Shown: one piece after another, positions 15,470-27,351 of the stretch | Numbering within the stretch: position 1 is the stretch's first letter | Layout: each line of letters starts with the position of its first letter | Assembly (NCBI GenBank): GCA_003260025.2 | Contig: QFZU02000116.1 | Coordinates: 1-34,792, forward strand | Direction: 5' to 3' | Origin: Microbispora triticiradicis | GTDB taxonomy: Bacteria; Actinomycetota; Actinomycetes; Streptosporangiales; Streptosporangiaceae | DNA: 34,792 bases | Translations under genes and position numbers: made by a program | Notes under the pieces: generated by a model | The model's database searches: none | Told to the model about the DNA's origin: nothing | What the model saw: the letters and a program-made list of their open reading frames with translations, nothing else

Positions 15470-17050
15470 ATGATTGCCCCCCTTGAGGCAGATGACCCGC
15501 GCACGCTCGGCGGTTACCGCCTCGGCGGCCGGCTCGGCGAGGGCGGCCAGGGCGTCGTCTACCTGGGCCACGGGCCGGACGGCGACCCGGTCGCGGTCAA
15601 GGTGCTCAAGACCGGGCTCGACCCCGTCGTGCGCGAACGGCTGGCCCGCGAACTCGACGCCATGCGCGGTGTCGCCCCCTTCTGCACGGCGAGAGTGATC
15701 GCGGCGGTCGTCGAGGGGAGCCGTCCGTACGTCGTGAGCGAGTTCGTCGACGGCCCCTCGCTCCAGCAGCGGGTGGCCGCCTCGGGCCCGCTGCGCGGCG
15801 GCGACCTCGACCGGCTCGCGGTGGGCACGGCGACCGCCCTCGCGGCGATCCACGCCGCGGGGATCGTGCACCGCGACTTCAAGCCCGGCAACGTGCTGCT
15901 GGGGCCGGACGGCCCGCGGGTGGTCGACTTCGGCATCGCCCGCCAGGGCGAGAGCCAGACGATCACGGCGGGGCCGGTGGGCACCCCGGCCTACCTGGCG
16001 CCCGAGCAGATCGCCGGGCAGCCGGCCACGCCCGCGTCCGACGTGTTCGCGTGGGGAGCCACGATCGTCTTCGCCGCCACCGGCCGCGCGGCCTTCGGCG
16101 CCGACAACGTCGCCGCCGTGCTGCACCGGATCCTGACGGCCTTCCCCGACCTGACGGCGTTGCCGCCGTCGCTGCGGGCCCTGGTCGAGCGGTGCCTGGC
16201 GAAGGATCCGGCGGCCCGGCCGACCGCCCGCGATCTGCTGCTCACTCTGGTCGGGAGCGCGCCCGACCCGCTGCGCGCGGGTGCCGCCGCCGGAGCCGCC
16301 CCGGCCGCCGCCGGCGGCGACTCGTACGGAACGCTCCCGCGCCCGCCGTACGGCGCGCCGGAACCCGGGGCGGCCGGGTCCGGAGTGGCCGGGTCCGGAG
16401 TGGCCGGGTCCGGGGCGGCGGTCACCTCGCCCGGCGGCGCGGCCCGCGGAGGCTCGCGCGCCCGCGTCCTCGCGGGGGCGGCCACGGTCGTGGCGGCGCT
16501 CGGGATCACCGCGGCGGTGCTGGTGCCGCGCCTCAACGCCGCGCCTGACGGCACCTCCCCCTCCGCGTCCGCGGACCCGCCGCCGACGAGCGGCACGACC
16601 GCCACGTCCGCCCCGGACACGTCCGCCACCGGGACGTACGGCACCGGCGCGGAGGCGACCGCCTCGTCCGGAGGCGGCTCCACGCCGTCCTCCTCCCTTG
16701 CGACGACCACGACGGTGGCCGCGATTCCGGCCGCGTTCGCGGGCAAGTGGCAGGGTCACATCGCGCCCGACACCCCGCTGATGGGCGAGTACGACATCGA
16801 GATCGAACTGCGGCGGGGCGAGAAGACGGGCAGGTGGAAGGAGCCGGCGAACTCCTGCGAGGGCACACTGCGCCTGACGGGAGGGCTTACGGGGGGCTCC
16901 GGCCCCGCGCTCACCTTCCGCCTGGAGGACGTGGACGGATGCGTTCCGGGCGACGTGGTGCTCACCCGGAAGGGTGACGCCCTCGCCTACCGCCACAGCG
17001 ACGACGCCAAGCTGTTCACCTACACCGGCGACCTCACCAGGAATCACTAG
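15470..17050 (+). CDS. Transmembrane Ser/Thr protein kinase with extracellular domain
   Basis: A 526-residue bacterial Hanks-type kinase. The kinase domain (about 15-262) has the glycine loop GEGGQG (23-28), Lys44 in VAVK, the catalytic loop HRDFKPGN (D136, N141), DFG (153-155) and APE (177-179). A Pro/Ala/Gly linker with a GSGVA repeat leads to one transmembrane helix (332-353), a Ser/Thr-rich stalk and an extracellular domain (421-526) starting GKWQGH with two Cys (463, 491) likely to form a disulfide. It has no PASTA repeats. The outer domain may sense envelope conditions or a ligand. An in-frame TTG lies at 15464. The gene's end overlaps the convergent secreted-protein gene by three bases. 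Confidence 0.93.
   Translation: MIAPLEADDPRTLGGYRLGGRLGEGGQGVVYLGHGPDGDPVAVKVLKTGLDPVVRERLARELDAMRGVAPFCTARVIAAVVEGSRPYVVSEFVDGPSLQQRVAASGPLRGGDLDRLAVGTATALAAIHAAGIVHRDFKPGNVLLGPDGPRVVDFGIARQGESQTITAGPVGTPAYLAPEQIAGQPATPASDVFAWGATIVFAATGRAAFGADNVAAVLHRILTAFPDLTALPPSLRALVERCLAKDPAARPTARDLLLTLVGSAPDPLRAGAAAGAAPAAAGGDSYGTLPRPPYGAPEPGAAGSGVAGSGVAGSGAAVTSPGGAARGGSRARVLAGAATVVAALGITAAVLVPRLNAAPDGTSPSASADPPPTSGTTATSAPDTSATGTYGTGAEATASSGGGSTPSSSLATTTTVAAIPAAFAGKWQGHIAPDTPLMGEYDIEIELRRGEKTGRWKEPANSCEGTLRLTGGLTGGSGPALTFRLEDVDGCVPGDVVLTRKGDALAYRHSDDAKLFTYTGDLTRNH
16376..16420 (+). repeat. 15-bp coding repeat in the kinase linker
   Basis: Three units of GGGTCCGGAGTGGCC (16376, 16391, then a diverged copy at 16406) encode five-residue GSGVA repeats in the juxtamembrane linker. 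Confidence 0.75.
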
Positions 17051-17523
17051 TATCCGTCCACCTGATAAAAGGTCGTCTTGGCGACGGTGGTGTAGATACT
17101 TCCCGTGTAATACTCCACTTTGCCCGTCAGCGTCTGCGGCTGGGCCGTGTTGGGCGGCAGATTTATGTACGTGGAGACGGCGTGGCAGTATCGACTTCCC
17201 CCCTTCTCCACCCATTGCATCAGGGAGCATTCCCACACGCCGTAGAGGCCGTTCTGGAATTCGACCCTGAGTTTCTTGACGTATCTCGCGTTCGTCGGGC
17301 TGTAGTTGTAGATGTAGATGGCGCCGCTGGCGCCTTCGGTGTGCCCCTCGGCGCAGACGTTCGCGTACAAGTCATGGCCGATGTAGTGATACGTGCAGGC
17401 CCAGGCACTGGACGCCTGCGCCGTGCCGGGCGAGGCCACGACGGCGGTGACCGCGGCCAGGGTCGCGGCCGCCGCGACAAGGGCTCTCCTGGCGGCGCCG
17501 AATGATTTCTCAGCGAATGGCAT
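17047..17523 (-). CDS. Small secreted protein, unknown function
   Basis: A 158-residue protein with a clear signal peptide (RRALVAAAATLAAVTAVVA, cleavage near AQA-SS at about 38). The mature part is about 120 residues, rich in Tyr and with four Cys (in WACTYHY, ANVCAEGH, WECSLMQ, SRYCHAVS) suited to two disulfides. It reads as a beta-rich exported domain. I recognise no family. Base composition is noticeably lower in G+C than its neighbours and many codons end in A or T, a sign of possible transfer or relaxed selection. GGAAGA is upstream of the ATG. The 180 bases beyond it hold no other gene. It converges on the kinase, with overlapping stops. Confidence 0.85.
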   Translation of the reverse strand: MPFAEKSFGAARRALVAAAATLAAVTAVVASPGTAQASSAWACTYHYIGHDLYANVCAEGHTEGASGAIYIYNYSPTNARYVKKLRVEFQNGLYGVWECSLMQWVEKGGSRYCHAVSTYINLPPNTAQPQTLTGKVEYYTGSIYTTVAKTTFYQVDGY

Positions 17524-17703
17524 GGTTTTCTTCCGATCGAGTCTGTCGTCGTGCGGTCACACCGTTTCCGGTGCCCGGCCGGACCCTCAGATGGGCCTCC
17601 CAGCCGAACGGGCACGATGGGCGCGCCCGCCTTCACGACCCGAACTCAACCAGCTCCTTCTTTCACGCCGCTTACCGTTTACTTGCCCCGTGCTTGATCG
17701 GCG

Positions 17704-18147
17704 TCAGGTGGGACGCCGCCTGTGGGCGAAATGCCTCCACAGGGCGTACACGACGACGGCCGCGCCGGCGAGGATGAAGACGACTGCGTCCTGCCACGCG
17801 TGGGAGTCCTCCGGGGCGTAGGCCCTGCCGCCGGCGTAGCGCGCCTTCACGCGGTCTCCAATCCGCGGATCGCTCCCGATGTCGTCCGTCTCCACCGTCG
17901 TCACGCGGGTGCGTCCGTCGTCGGAGACGAAGGAGCCGGTGTAGCCGCACCCTGCCTTGCCGCAGGTGCGGGAGGCGAGGGTGAGGGTGCCGACCATCCC
18001 GCCGCCGTGGGCCGCCTGGTACGCCGAGGTTATCCCTCGGGCGCTCATCGCCATGATGAACAGGCCGAACAGGACCAGAAAGAGGGTGGCGCGGCGTCTG
18101 CGGGCCGCCGAACTCGCGGCGTCGCCGCCGTCGCCCGTGTTGTCCAC
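17704..18147 (-). CDS. Two-helix membrane protein, DUF3592-like layout
   Basis: A 147-residue membrane protein. A basic N-terminus (AARRRRATL) is followed by a first transmembrane helix (about 21-38), an outer domain of about 70 residues with two Cys (RTCGKAGCGYTG) and a beta-rich segment, then a second helix (about 119-138) and a basic tail (WRHFAHRRRPT). Both ends should be cytoplasmic. The layout resembles small DUF3592-type proteins, but I cannot confirm membership and give no function. It starts at GTG 18147 and is divergent from the hemerythrin gene. Confidence 0.75.
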   Translation of the reverse strand: MDNTGDGGDAASSAARRRRATLFLVLFGLFIMAMSARGITSAYQAAHGGGMVGTLTLASRTCGKAGCGYTGSFVSDDGRTRVTTVETDDIGSDPRIGDRVKARYAGGRAYAPEDSHAWQDAVVFILAGAAVVVYALWRHFAHRRRPT

Positions 18148-18266
18148 GGCGCGACACTACTCGCCGCCTTTCCGGTGTGAGCCGATTCGGGCCGATTCGC
18201 CCACGGCCGTGAGCGGAGCGCCGGCGAGGGGTTTCGACAAGCGGGGGCTCCTACCGGCCGTGACCG

Positions 18267-18291
18267 GTGTGAGCGGCGGGACGCGGGGTAG
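18267..18291 (+). promoter_or_regulatory. SigB-type stress promoter candidate (hemerythrin)
   Basis: GTGT (18267-18270), 15 bases, GGGTAG (18286-18291), 38 bases from the first G of GGGTAG to the ATG. This fits the GNNT-N14-16-GGGTA form reported for actinobacterial SigB-family promoters and matches two other sites in the window. Confidence 0.45.
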
Positions 18292-18323
18292 TCGCGAGGG
18301 CGTCCACGCACGGGAGGAAATCA

Positions 18324-18893
18324 ATGGCAACCGACGTCATCGGCCTGATCAAGGAAGATCACCGCGATGTGGAGTCGCTGTTCGAGCGGCTCCAGAAGAT
18401 GCCGGAGAACCGTCCGGCTCTGCTCGCGGAGCTGGCGGCGAAGTTCATCGCCCACAGCGAGGGCGAGGAGGACGTGGTCTACCCCCTGCTCGCCAGGCGG
18501 CGGCCGGAGGAGAAGGAAGAGGTCCACCACGGCGCCGAGGAGCACCACGAGGCCGAGGAGATGCTCTCGCGGCTGCTGGAGAGCGACCCGGAGAGCACGG
18601 AGTTCGACACCCTGCTGCGGGAGCTGGTGGCGGCGGTGTCCCACCACGTCGAGGAGGAGGAGACCGACATCCTCCCCGTCCTGGAGCAGGCCGTCTCGCT
18701 GGAGGAGCGGGTGCGGGCGGGCAAGGCCTTCAGCAGGCGGAAGGCCGAGGTGCTGGCCAAGCCGATCAAGCCGCGCTCGCGCACCAAGGAGGAGCTGCTG
18801 CACCAGGCCAAGGAGCTGGAGCTCGAGGGAGCGTCCGGGATGACCAAGGACGAGCTCGTCGCCGCGATCAGGCAGAAGAAACAGCAGGGCTGA
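18324..18893 (+). CDS. Hemerythrin (HHE) domain protein with SAP/Rho-N-like tail
   Basis: A 189-residue protein. Residues 5-125 form a four-helix hemerythrin domain with candidate di-iron ligands H13, H44, E48, H74 or H75, H108 and E112 (motifs EDHRDVE, HSEGEE, EEHHEAE, HHVEEEE). After a basic linker, residues about 152-187 (TKEELLHQAKELELEG through KDELVAAIRQ) look like a SAP or Rho-N-type helical DNA/RNA-binding unit. Such proteins may bind oxygen or nitric oxide, or store iron, near nucleic acid. The ribosome binding site GGGAGGAAATCA is strong. A stress-type promoter lies upstream. Confidence 0.92.
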   Translation: MATDVIGLIKEDHRDVESLFERLQKMPENRPALLAELAAKFIAHSEGEEDVVYPLLARRRPEEKEEVHHGAEEHHEAEEMLSRLLESDPESTEFDTLLRELVAAVSHHVEEEETDILPVLEQAVSLEERVRAGKAFSRRKAEVLAKPIKPRSRTKEELLHQAKELELEGASGMTKDELVAAIRQKKQQG

Positions 18894-18942
18894 CCCGGGG
18901 CCGCGGCGCCGTACGGCGGGCATCGTACGGGCGGGCAGCCGA

Positions 18943-18986
18943 GGCGGGCACGCCGGACGTCGCACTGCGGCGACGCGTGCCCCGCC
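18943..18986. terminator. Strong hairpin between convergent genes
   Basis: GGCGGGCACGC (18943-18953) pairs with GCGTGCCCCGCC (18975-18986) with one bulged base; inside it CGTCGC and GCGACG can form a further 6 bp. It lies between the hemerythrin and serine hydrolase stops. There is no T-run, as usual in actinomycetes. Confidence 0.65.
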
Positions 18987-18988
18987 GG

Positions 18989-20119
18989 TCAGAGGCAGCC
19001 GTACAGCGCCGCGACCATGGGCCGCCACCTCGGGTCCGGCCCGGCGGGACTGACGAGGAGGCGGCTCGGGGTGTAGGCCAGGGCCACGCCCGCCGCCGGG
19101 TCGGCGAAGGCCAGCGCCCCGCCCGTGCCGCTGTGGCCGAAGGCGCGCGGGTCCGGCGCGAACGGCCGGATCTCACCGGGCAGCATGTAGCCGAGGGCGA
19201 ACCTGGTCCCGGCGAGCAGCACCTCGTCGCGCCCCTCGCTGCGCGGCTCGACGGCGCGTCCGAGCACGTCGGGATGGAGCAGTTCACCGCACACGAGCCT
19301 GCCGTACAGGGTGGCCAGGGCCCGGGCGTTGGCGTGCCCGTTGGACGCGGGTATCTCGGCGGAGCGCCAGCGCGCGGTGTTGACCAGGCCGGGCGTGAGC
19401 TGCTCCGGCGGGTTGCAGAAGGCCTTCATGGTGATCGAGCCGGGATCCGCCATGGCCGACGCCAACGCCGGCGGGGCGGCGTCCTGCCCGGCCTCCTCCC
19501 GGGCTTCCTGAATTGCCGCCTCCGGGGGCGCCAGGTAGGCCGCTCTGCCCGCCTGGGCGGCGGGCAGGCCGATCGACAGGCCGGGTACGCGCAACTCGTC
19601 GCGGACCAGGTCACGCACCGGCCGCCCTCCGATCCGGCGCAGGACCTCTCCGACGAGCCAGCCGAAGGTCACCGCGTGGTACCCGTGCCGCTCGCCGGGC
19701 GGCCACCACGGGCTCTCCGCGGCGAGCGCGCCGGTCATGGCGTCCCAGTCGAACAGCGAGCCCGGCGGCAGGGTGCGGCGGACGGCGGGCAGCCCCGACC
19801 GGTGCGCCAGCAGGTCGGCGATGGTGGTCGCGGTGGCGAACCCGGGCCAGTAACGGGCCACCGGGGCGTCGAGGTCGAGCAGCCCGCGCTGGACGTACAG
19901 GTGCGCGAGCGTCGCGAGCACCCCCTTGGACGCGGAGAACACGTTGACGACCGTGTCGCGCTCCCAGGCACGGCCGCCGTCCCGGTCGGCCGTGCCGTGC
20001 CAGAGGTCCACCACCAGCCGCCCGTCCGCGTACACGGCCACGGCCGCGCCGCCCGGCCGTCCCTCGCACACCTGCCGGAACGCCTCGGCGACGGGCCGGA
20101 ACGCGGGATCACACCACAT
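18989..20119 (-). CDS. Beta-lactamase-fold serine hydrolase (esterase, family VIII type)
   Basis: A 376-residue serine hydrolase of the class C beta-lactamase/family VIII esterase fold. The active-site motif is S62-A-S-K65 (NVFSASKGVL), the tyrosine is Y147 (GYHAVTFGW, the YxN equivalent) and the third motif is H329-S-G-T-G-G. It lacks a signal peptide, so it is probably a cytoplasmic esterase or amidase rather than a secreted beta-lactamase. ATG 20119 has GGAGG close upstream. A MarR regulator is divergent from it across a 38-bp palindrome, which strongly suggests that the regulator controls this gene, perhaps in response to a substrate-like compound. Confidence 0.92.
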   Translation of the reverse strand: MWCDPAFRPVAEAFRQVCEGRPGGAAVAVYADGRLVVDLWHGTADRDGGRAWERDTVVNVFSASKGVLATLAHLYVQRGLLDLDAPVARYWPGFATATTIADLLAHRSGLPAVRRTLPPGSLFDWDAMTGALAAESPWWPPGERHGYHAVTFGWLVGEVLRRIGGRPVRDLVRDELRVPGLSIGLPAAQAGRAAYLAPPEAAIQEAREEAGQDAAPPALASAMADPGSITMKAFCNPPEQLTPGLVNTARWRSAEIPASNGHANARALATLYGRLVCGELLHPDVLGRAVEPRSEGRDEVLLAGTRFALGYMLPGEIRPFAPDPRAFGHSGTGGALAFADPAAGVALAYTPSRLLVSPAGPDPRWRPMVAALYGCL

Positions 20120-20127
20120 ACGTCCTC

Positions 20128-20169
20128 CAGATACTCAACCTTGGTTGCGAAACCATGGTTGAGTATCAG
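20128..20169. promoter_or_regulatory. MarR operator with overlapping divergent promoters
   Basis: A 38-bp inverted repeat (20130-20167) has 17-base arms, GATACTCAACCTTGGTT against its complement, with one mismatch around GCGA. Each arm contains a smaller palindrome, CAACCTTGGTTG (20136-20147) and AACCATGGTT (20151-20160). On the plus strand TTGGTT-N17-TATCAG (20141-20169) and on the minus strand ATGGTT-N17-TATCTG (20156-20128) read as back-to-back promoters inside the operator, so a bound regulator would block both. Confidence 0.75.
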
Positions 20170-20180
20170 AGCATCCTCCT

Positions 20181-20636
20181 GTGGTGTCAAGCGACCTGAC
20201 CCTGCTGTTCGCCGCCCTCAGCGCGGCCTGTGACGCCGAGGTGCGCGCCCGGATGGCCGCGGCCGGGCACGACCGGGTGCGCACGGTGCACGGGTACGTG
20301 TTCCAGCACCTGCTCCAGGGGCCCGTACGGGTCTCCGACCTGGCCGGGCTGCTCGGCATGACCCCCCAGGGCGCGTCCAAGGTGGCGGCCGAGATGGAAC
20401 GCGCGGGTTACGTCGCGCGCCGGACCGACCCCGGCGACCAGCGGGCGCGGATGATCGAGCTCACGCCGTACGGCCGGGCCGCGATCGAGGCGGGCCGCAC
20501 CGCCCGCGCCGAGGTGTCCGCCGGAATGCTCGGCCTCCTCGACGCCCCGGAGGAGTTCCTGGCGTCGCTCGGCCGGCTCGCCCGGGAGACCGGCGCCCTG
20601 AGCGACCTGCTCTCCCGCCGGCTACGCCCCCAGTGA
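20181..20636 (+). CDS. MarR family transcriptional regulator
   Basis: A 151-residue winged-helix regulator. After a dimerisation helix, the DNA-binding region has VRVSDLAGLLGMTPQGASKVAAEMERAGYVARRTDPGDQRARMIELT, the typical MarR recognition helix and wing with the conserved Asp-x-Arg. It starts at GTG 20181, or the adjacent GTG 20184; no Shine-Dalgarno is present (the bases upstream are CCTCCT), so the mRNA may have almost no leader. The nested palindrome between it and the divergent serine hydrolase is its likely operator, giving autoregulation and control of the hydrolase. The inducer is unknown. Confidence 0.92.
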   Translation: MVSSDLTLLFAALSAACDAEVRARMAAAGHDRVRTVHGYVFQHLLQGPVRVSDLAGLLGMTPQGASKVAAEMERAGYVARRTDPGDQRARMIELTPYGRAAIEAGRTARAEVSAGMLGLLDAPEEFLASLGRLARETGALSDLLSRRLRPQ

Positions 20637-20730
20637 CGATGTCCTCCCGCGCTCGCTGTGCCGGGGAAGGCCGGAACGACCACCGGTCCCGGCGTGGCCT
20701 CCGTCCGGCCGGGCGCCGGGAAGCTCCGGC

Positions 20731-21390
20731 TCAGCGGAGGGCGGGGACCAGGTGGACGAGGTCGGTGAGGGCGTCGACGACCAGGTCGGCGCGGGCGGAC
20801 TCGGCGCGGGCGGCGTGCAGGTGGCCCCAGGGGCCCCGGCGCAGCAGGGCCGTCCGCATCCCCGCCGCCGCGGCCGGGAGGACGTCGTTGTCGAGGCGGT
20901 CGCCCACGTAGAGGATCTCCTCCGGCTCGTGCCCGCACACGGCCGCGACCTTGGCGAAGAACGCCGGGTCGGGCTTCTCCACGTTCCAGGCGGCGGAGGT
21001 GTGGACACCGTCGACCGGCAGGTCCATCGCGACCAGCGCGTCGTAGGCCTGGGGCGGCTGGTTGCCCGCGACGACCAGGTCGTAGCCCGCCGCGCGCAGC
21101 GCCGCGAGGCCGGGCCGGACGTCGGGGTACAGGTCGTCGGCGTCGAAGTTCTCGCGCAGCCCGGCCGGGTCCTCGCGCCGCCAGGCCTCGATCTCGGCCT
21201 CGACGTCGATGCCCGGCCTGACCAGCTCGAACGCCTCCCGGTGGCTCCGGTCGAGAGCCGCCATGCCGCCGAGGACGCCCATGAAGGCCAGGCGCGGCAC
21301 GCCCAGCCGGTCGGCCCACCGCGACCAGATCCGGGTCTCGTCGATGAGCGTCTCCCCCACGTCGAACACGAGCGCCCGGACCATGACCAT
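20731..21390 (-). CDS. HAD-superfamily hydrolase
   Basis: A 219-residue HAD protein. Motif I is FDVGETL with nucleophile D10, but position +2 is Gly instead of the acid/base Asp. Motif II falls near VVAGNQ, where the usual Ser/Thr is replaced by Gly/Asn. Motif III is VEKPDPAFF, and motif IV is YVGDRLDNDV. The cap domain fits the haloacid dehalogenase/phosphoglycolate phosphatase type. The missing second Asp argues against normal phosphatase chemistry, though the FDVGETL variant is common in actinobacteria and may have another activity. Start ATG 21390 has AAGGGA upstream; ATG 21384 is an alternative. It is divergent from the GGT-like gene and converges on the MarR gene. Confidence 0.88.
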   Translation of the reverse strand: MVMVRALVFDVGETLIDETRIWSRWADRLGVPRLAFMGVLGGMAALDRSHREAFELVRPGIDVEAEIEAWRREDPAGLRENFDADDLYPDVRPGLAALRAAGYDLVVAGNQPPQAYDALVAMDLPVDGVHTSAAWNVEKPDPAFFAKVAAVCGHEPEEILYVGDRLDNDVLPAAAAGMRTALLRRGPWGHLHAARAESARADLVVDALTDLVHLVPALR

Positions 21391-21437
21391 CCCATCCCTT
21401 ACGTCCTGATTGACGGCAGCCACTCTACGGCGTGCCG

Positions 21438-21451
21438 TACGATCACCGGTC
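21438..21451 (+). promoter_or_regulatory. Leaderless promoter candidate for the GGT-like gene
   Basis: TACGAT (21438-21443) lies eight bases before the GTG start at 21452 and no Shine-Dalgarno is seen. TTGACG at 21410-21415 is too far (22-base spacer) to be a convincing -35 element. Confidence 0.4.
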
Positions 21452-22984
21452 GTGAGTGAGACGCGGTACGCCCTGAACGGCATGGTGTGCACGGCCGACC
21501 ACCTGGCCTCGGCGGCCGGTGTCGCGATGCTCGACCGGGGCGGCAACGCGGTGGACGCCGCCATCGCCGCCAATGCCGTGCTGGCGGTCACCGCCCCGCA
21601 TCTGTGCGGTCTCGGCGGCGACCTGTTCGCGCTCGTCCACGACGGCGCCGTGTCCGCGCTCAACGCGTCCGGACGGGCGGGATCGGGCGCGGACCCCGGC
21701 CGGCTGCGGGCGGAGGGCCGGGACCGCATGCCGCACCTGTTCGACATCCGGTCGGTCCCGGTGCCGGGCTGCGCGGACGGATGGCTGGCGCTGCACGAGC
21801 GGTACGCCCACCTGCCGCTCGCCGACCTGCTGGCCCCGGCGATCCGCCACGCGGCCGGCGGCTTCCCCGCCTCGCCGCTGCTGGGGCCGACGGCCGACTT
21901 CGTCGGCACGCTCGCCGGGGCGGGCGACTTCGCGGCCGTACGGCGCCCCGGAGACGTGATCCGGCGTCCCGGGGTCGCCAGAGCGCTCGCCGCCCTCGCC
22001 GAAGGCGGCCGGGAAGCGTTCTACCAGGGCGAGTTCGGCGAAGGGCTGCTGGCGCTGGGCGGCGGCGAGTACACCGGGGACGACCTGGCCCGGCCGAACG
22101 CCGACTGGGTGGAGCCGCTGGAGATCGAGGTGTTCGGGCACCGCGTCTGGACGACGCCGCCGAACTCGCAGGGCTACCTGCTGCTGCTCGCTCTGGAGAT
22201 CCTCGCCGGGCTCGGCCCGCCCGCCGATCCGGCCGAGCCGCGCTGGGCGCACCTGCTGGTGGAGTCGGCCAGGGCGGCCGGGCACGACCGCCTCGGCGTG
22301 CTGCACGAGACGGCCGTCGCGCCCCTGGACACGGCGACCGCCCGGCGGGCCCTGGTCGATCCGGCGCGCCGCTCGCCGCTGCCGGCCGCCCCCTCCGCGT
22401 CCGGTGACACGACGTACCTGTGCGCGGTGGACGGCGACGGCATGGGCGTCTCGCTGATCCAGTCGAACGCGTCGGGCTTCGGCAGCCTGCTCTTCGAGCC
22501 GGGCACCGGCATCAACCTGCACAACCGCGGCATCGGCTTCTCGCTCACGCCCGGTCATCCCGCGGAGTACGGCCCGGGCCGCCGGCCGCCCCACACCCTG
22601 TGCCCGGCGCTGGTCACCCGCCCGGACGGGACCCTGCGCGCGGTCCTCGGCACGATGGGCGGGGACGCCCAGCCGCAGATCCTGCTGCAGATCGTCACCC
22701 GCCTCCTCCTGCACGGGCAGACGCCGGGAGAGGCCGTCGGCGCCCCCCGGTGGCGGCTGAGCGGCGGCGACACCGGCTTCGACACCTGGCGGTCCGATCA
22801 GGGGGTCGAGGTCGAGGAGGGGGCGCCGTGGGCGGACGGCCTGCGCGAGCGCGGCCATCCGGTCGGGACGGCCGCGTACGGCACGGACTTCGGGCACGCC
22901 CACCTGATCGACCTGCTCCCGTCGGGCTCGCTCGCCGGGGCGGCCGACCCCCGCGCCCTCATCGGCGCCGCGCTCGGCCGCTGA
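21452..22984 (+). CDS. Gamma-glutamyltransferase family protein
   Basis: A 510-residue N-terminal-nucleophile hydrolase. The large-subunit part includes LASAAGVAMLDRGGNAVDAAIAAN and CGLGGDLFALV. The self-cleavage site is SGDTTYLCAVD, with the expected nucleophile T320, giving a small subunit of about 191 residues that includes QSNASGFGS and GINLHNRG. The family hydrolyses glutathione and related gamma-glutamyl amides or acylates other amines. There is no signal peptide, so it is probably cytoplasmic, unlike classical periplasmic GGT. I chose GTG 21452 because MSETRYALNGMVCTADHLAS matches family starts and TACGAT sits eight bases upstream. Confidence 0.92.
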   Translation: MSETRYALNGMVCTADHLASAAGVAMLDRGGNAVDAAIAANAVLAVTAPHLCGLGGDLFALVHDGAVSALNASGRAGSGADPGRLRAEGRDRMPHLFDIRSVPVPGCADGWLALHERYAHLPLADLLAPAIRHAAGGFPASPLLGPTADFVGTLAGAGDFAAVRRPGDVIRRPGVARALAALAEGGREAFYQGEFGEGLLALGGGEYTGDDLARPNADWVEPLEIEVFGHRVWTTPPNSQGYLLLLALEILAGLGPPADPAEPRWAHLLVESARAAGHDRLGVLHETAVAPLDTATARRALVDPARRSPLPAAPSASGDTTYLCAVDGDGMGVSLIQSNASGFGSLLFEPGTGINLHNRGIGFSLTPGHPAEYGPGRRPPHTLCPALVTRPDGTLRAVLGTMGGDAQPQILLQIVTRLLLHGQTPGEAVGAPRWRLSGGDTGFDTWRSDQGVEVEEGAPWADGLRERGHPVGTAAYGTDFGHAHLIDLLPSGSLAGAADPRALIGAALGR

Positions 22985-23081
22985 GAGCCCGCAACGGAGA
23001 ACCCGCCACCGGGCCCGTCTCCCCGCAGCCGAGCCGCGAGATCCGCCGCCGGGGCCGCCGACGCTGGGGCCGAATCCGGGG

Positions 23082-27116
<4,035 letters not shown>

Positions 27117-27351
27117 TCCAGGCTCAAGGATAGGCAACGCACCCGGCCGATCTGCCAGCCGTTTTCGAACCGCGCGGCGGGCGGCCCGCCGGAGGAGACC
27201 GCCGAGGGCCGGCCGGGCACCCCCGCCACGGCCGGCCACGGTGGATTCACAGCGGGCTCACGCTGAGTCCATAGTGGGCTCACGGGCCGGTCAGGGCCCG
27301 CGCCCGGTCGTCGCGGCGCCGGTGACGGGGGGCCTCGGTGATGCGGGGGAT

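Noticed and set aside
20637..20730. Possible terminator between MarR and HAD genes
   Set aside because: Only short imperfect GCCGG/CCGGC pairing is present, at a level expected by chance in such GC-rich DNA.
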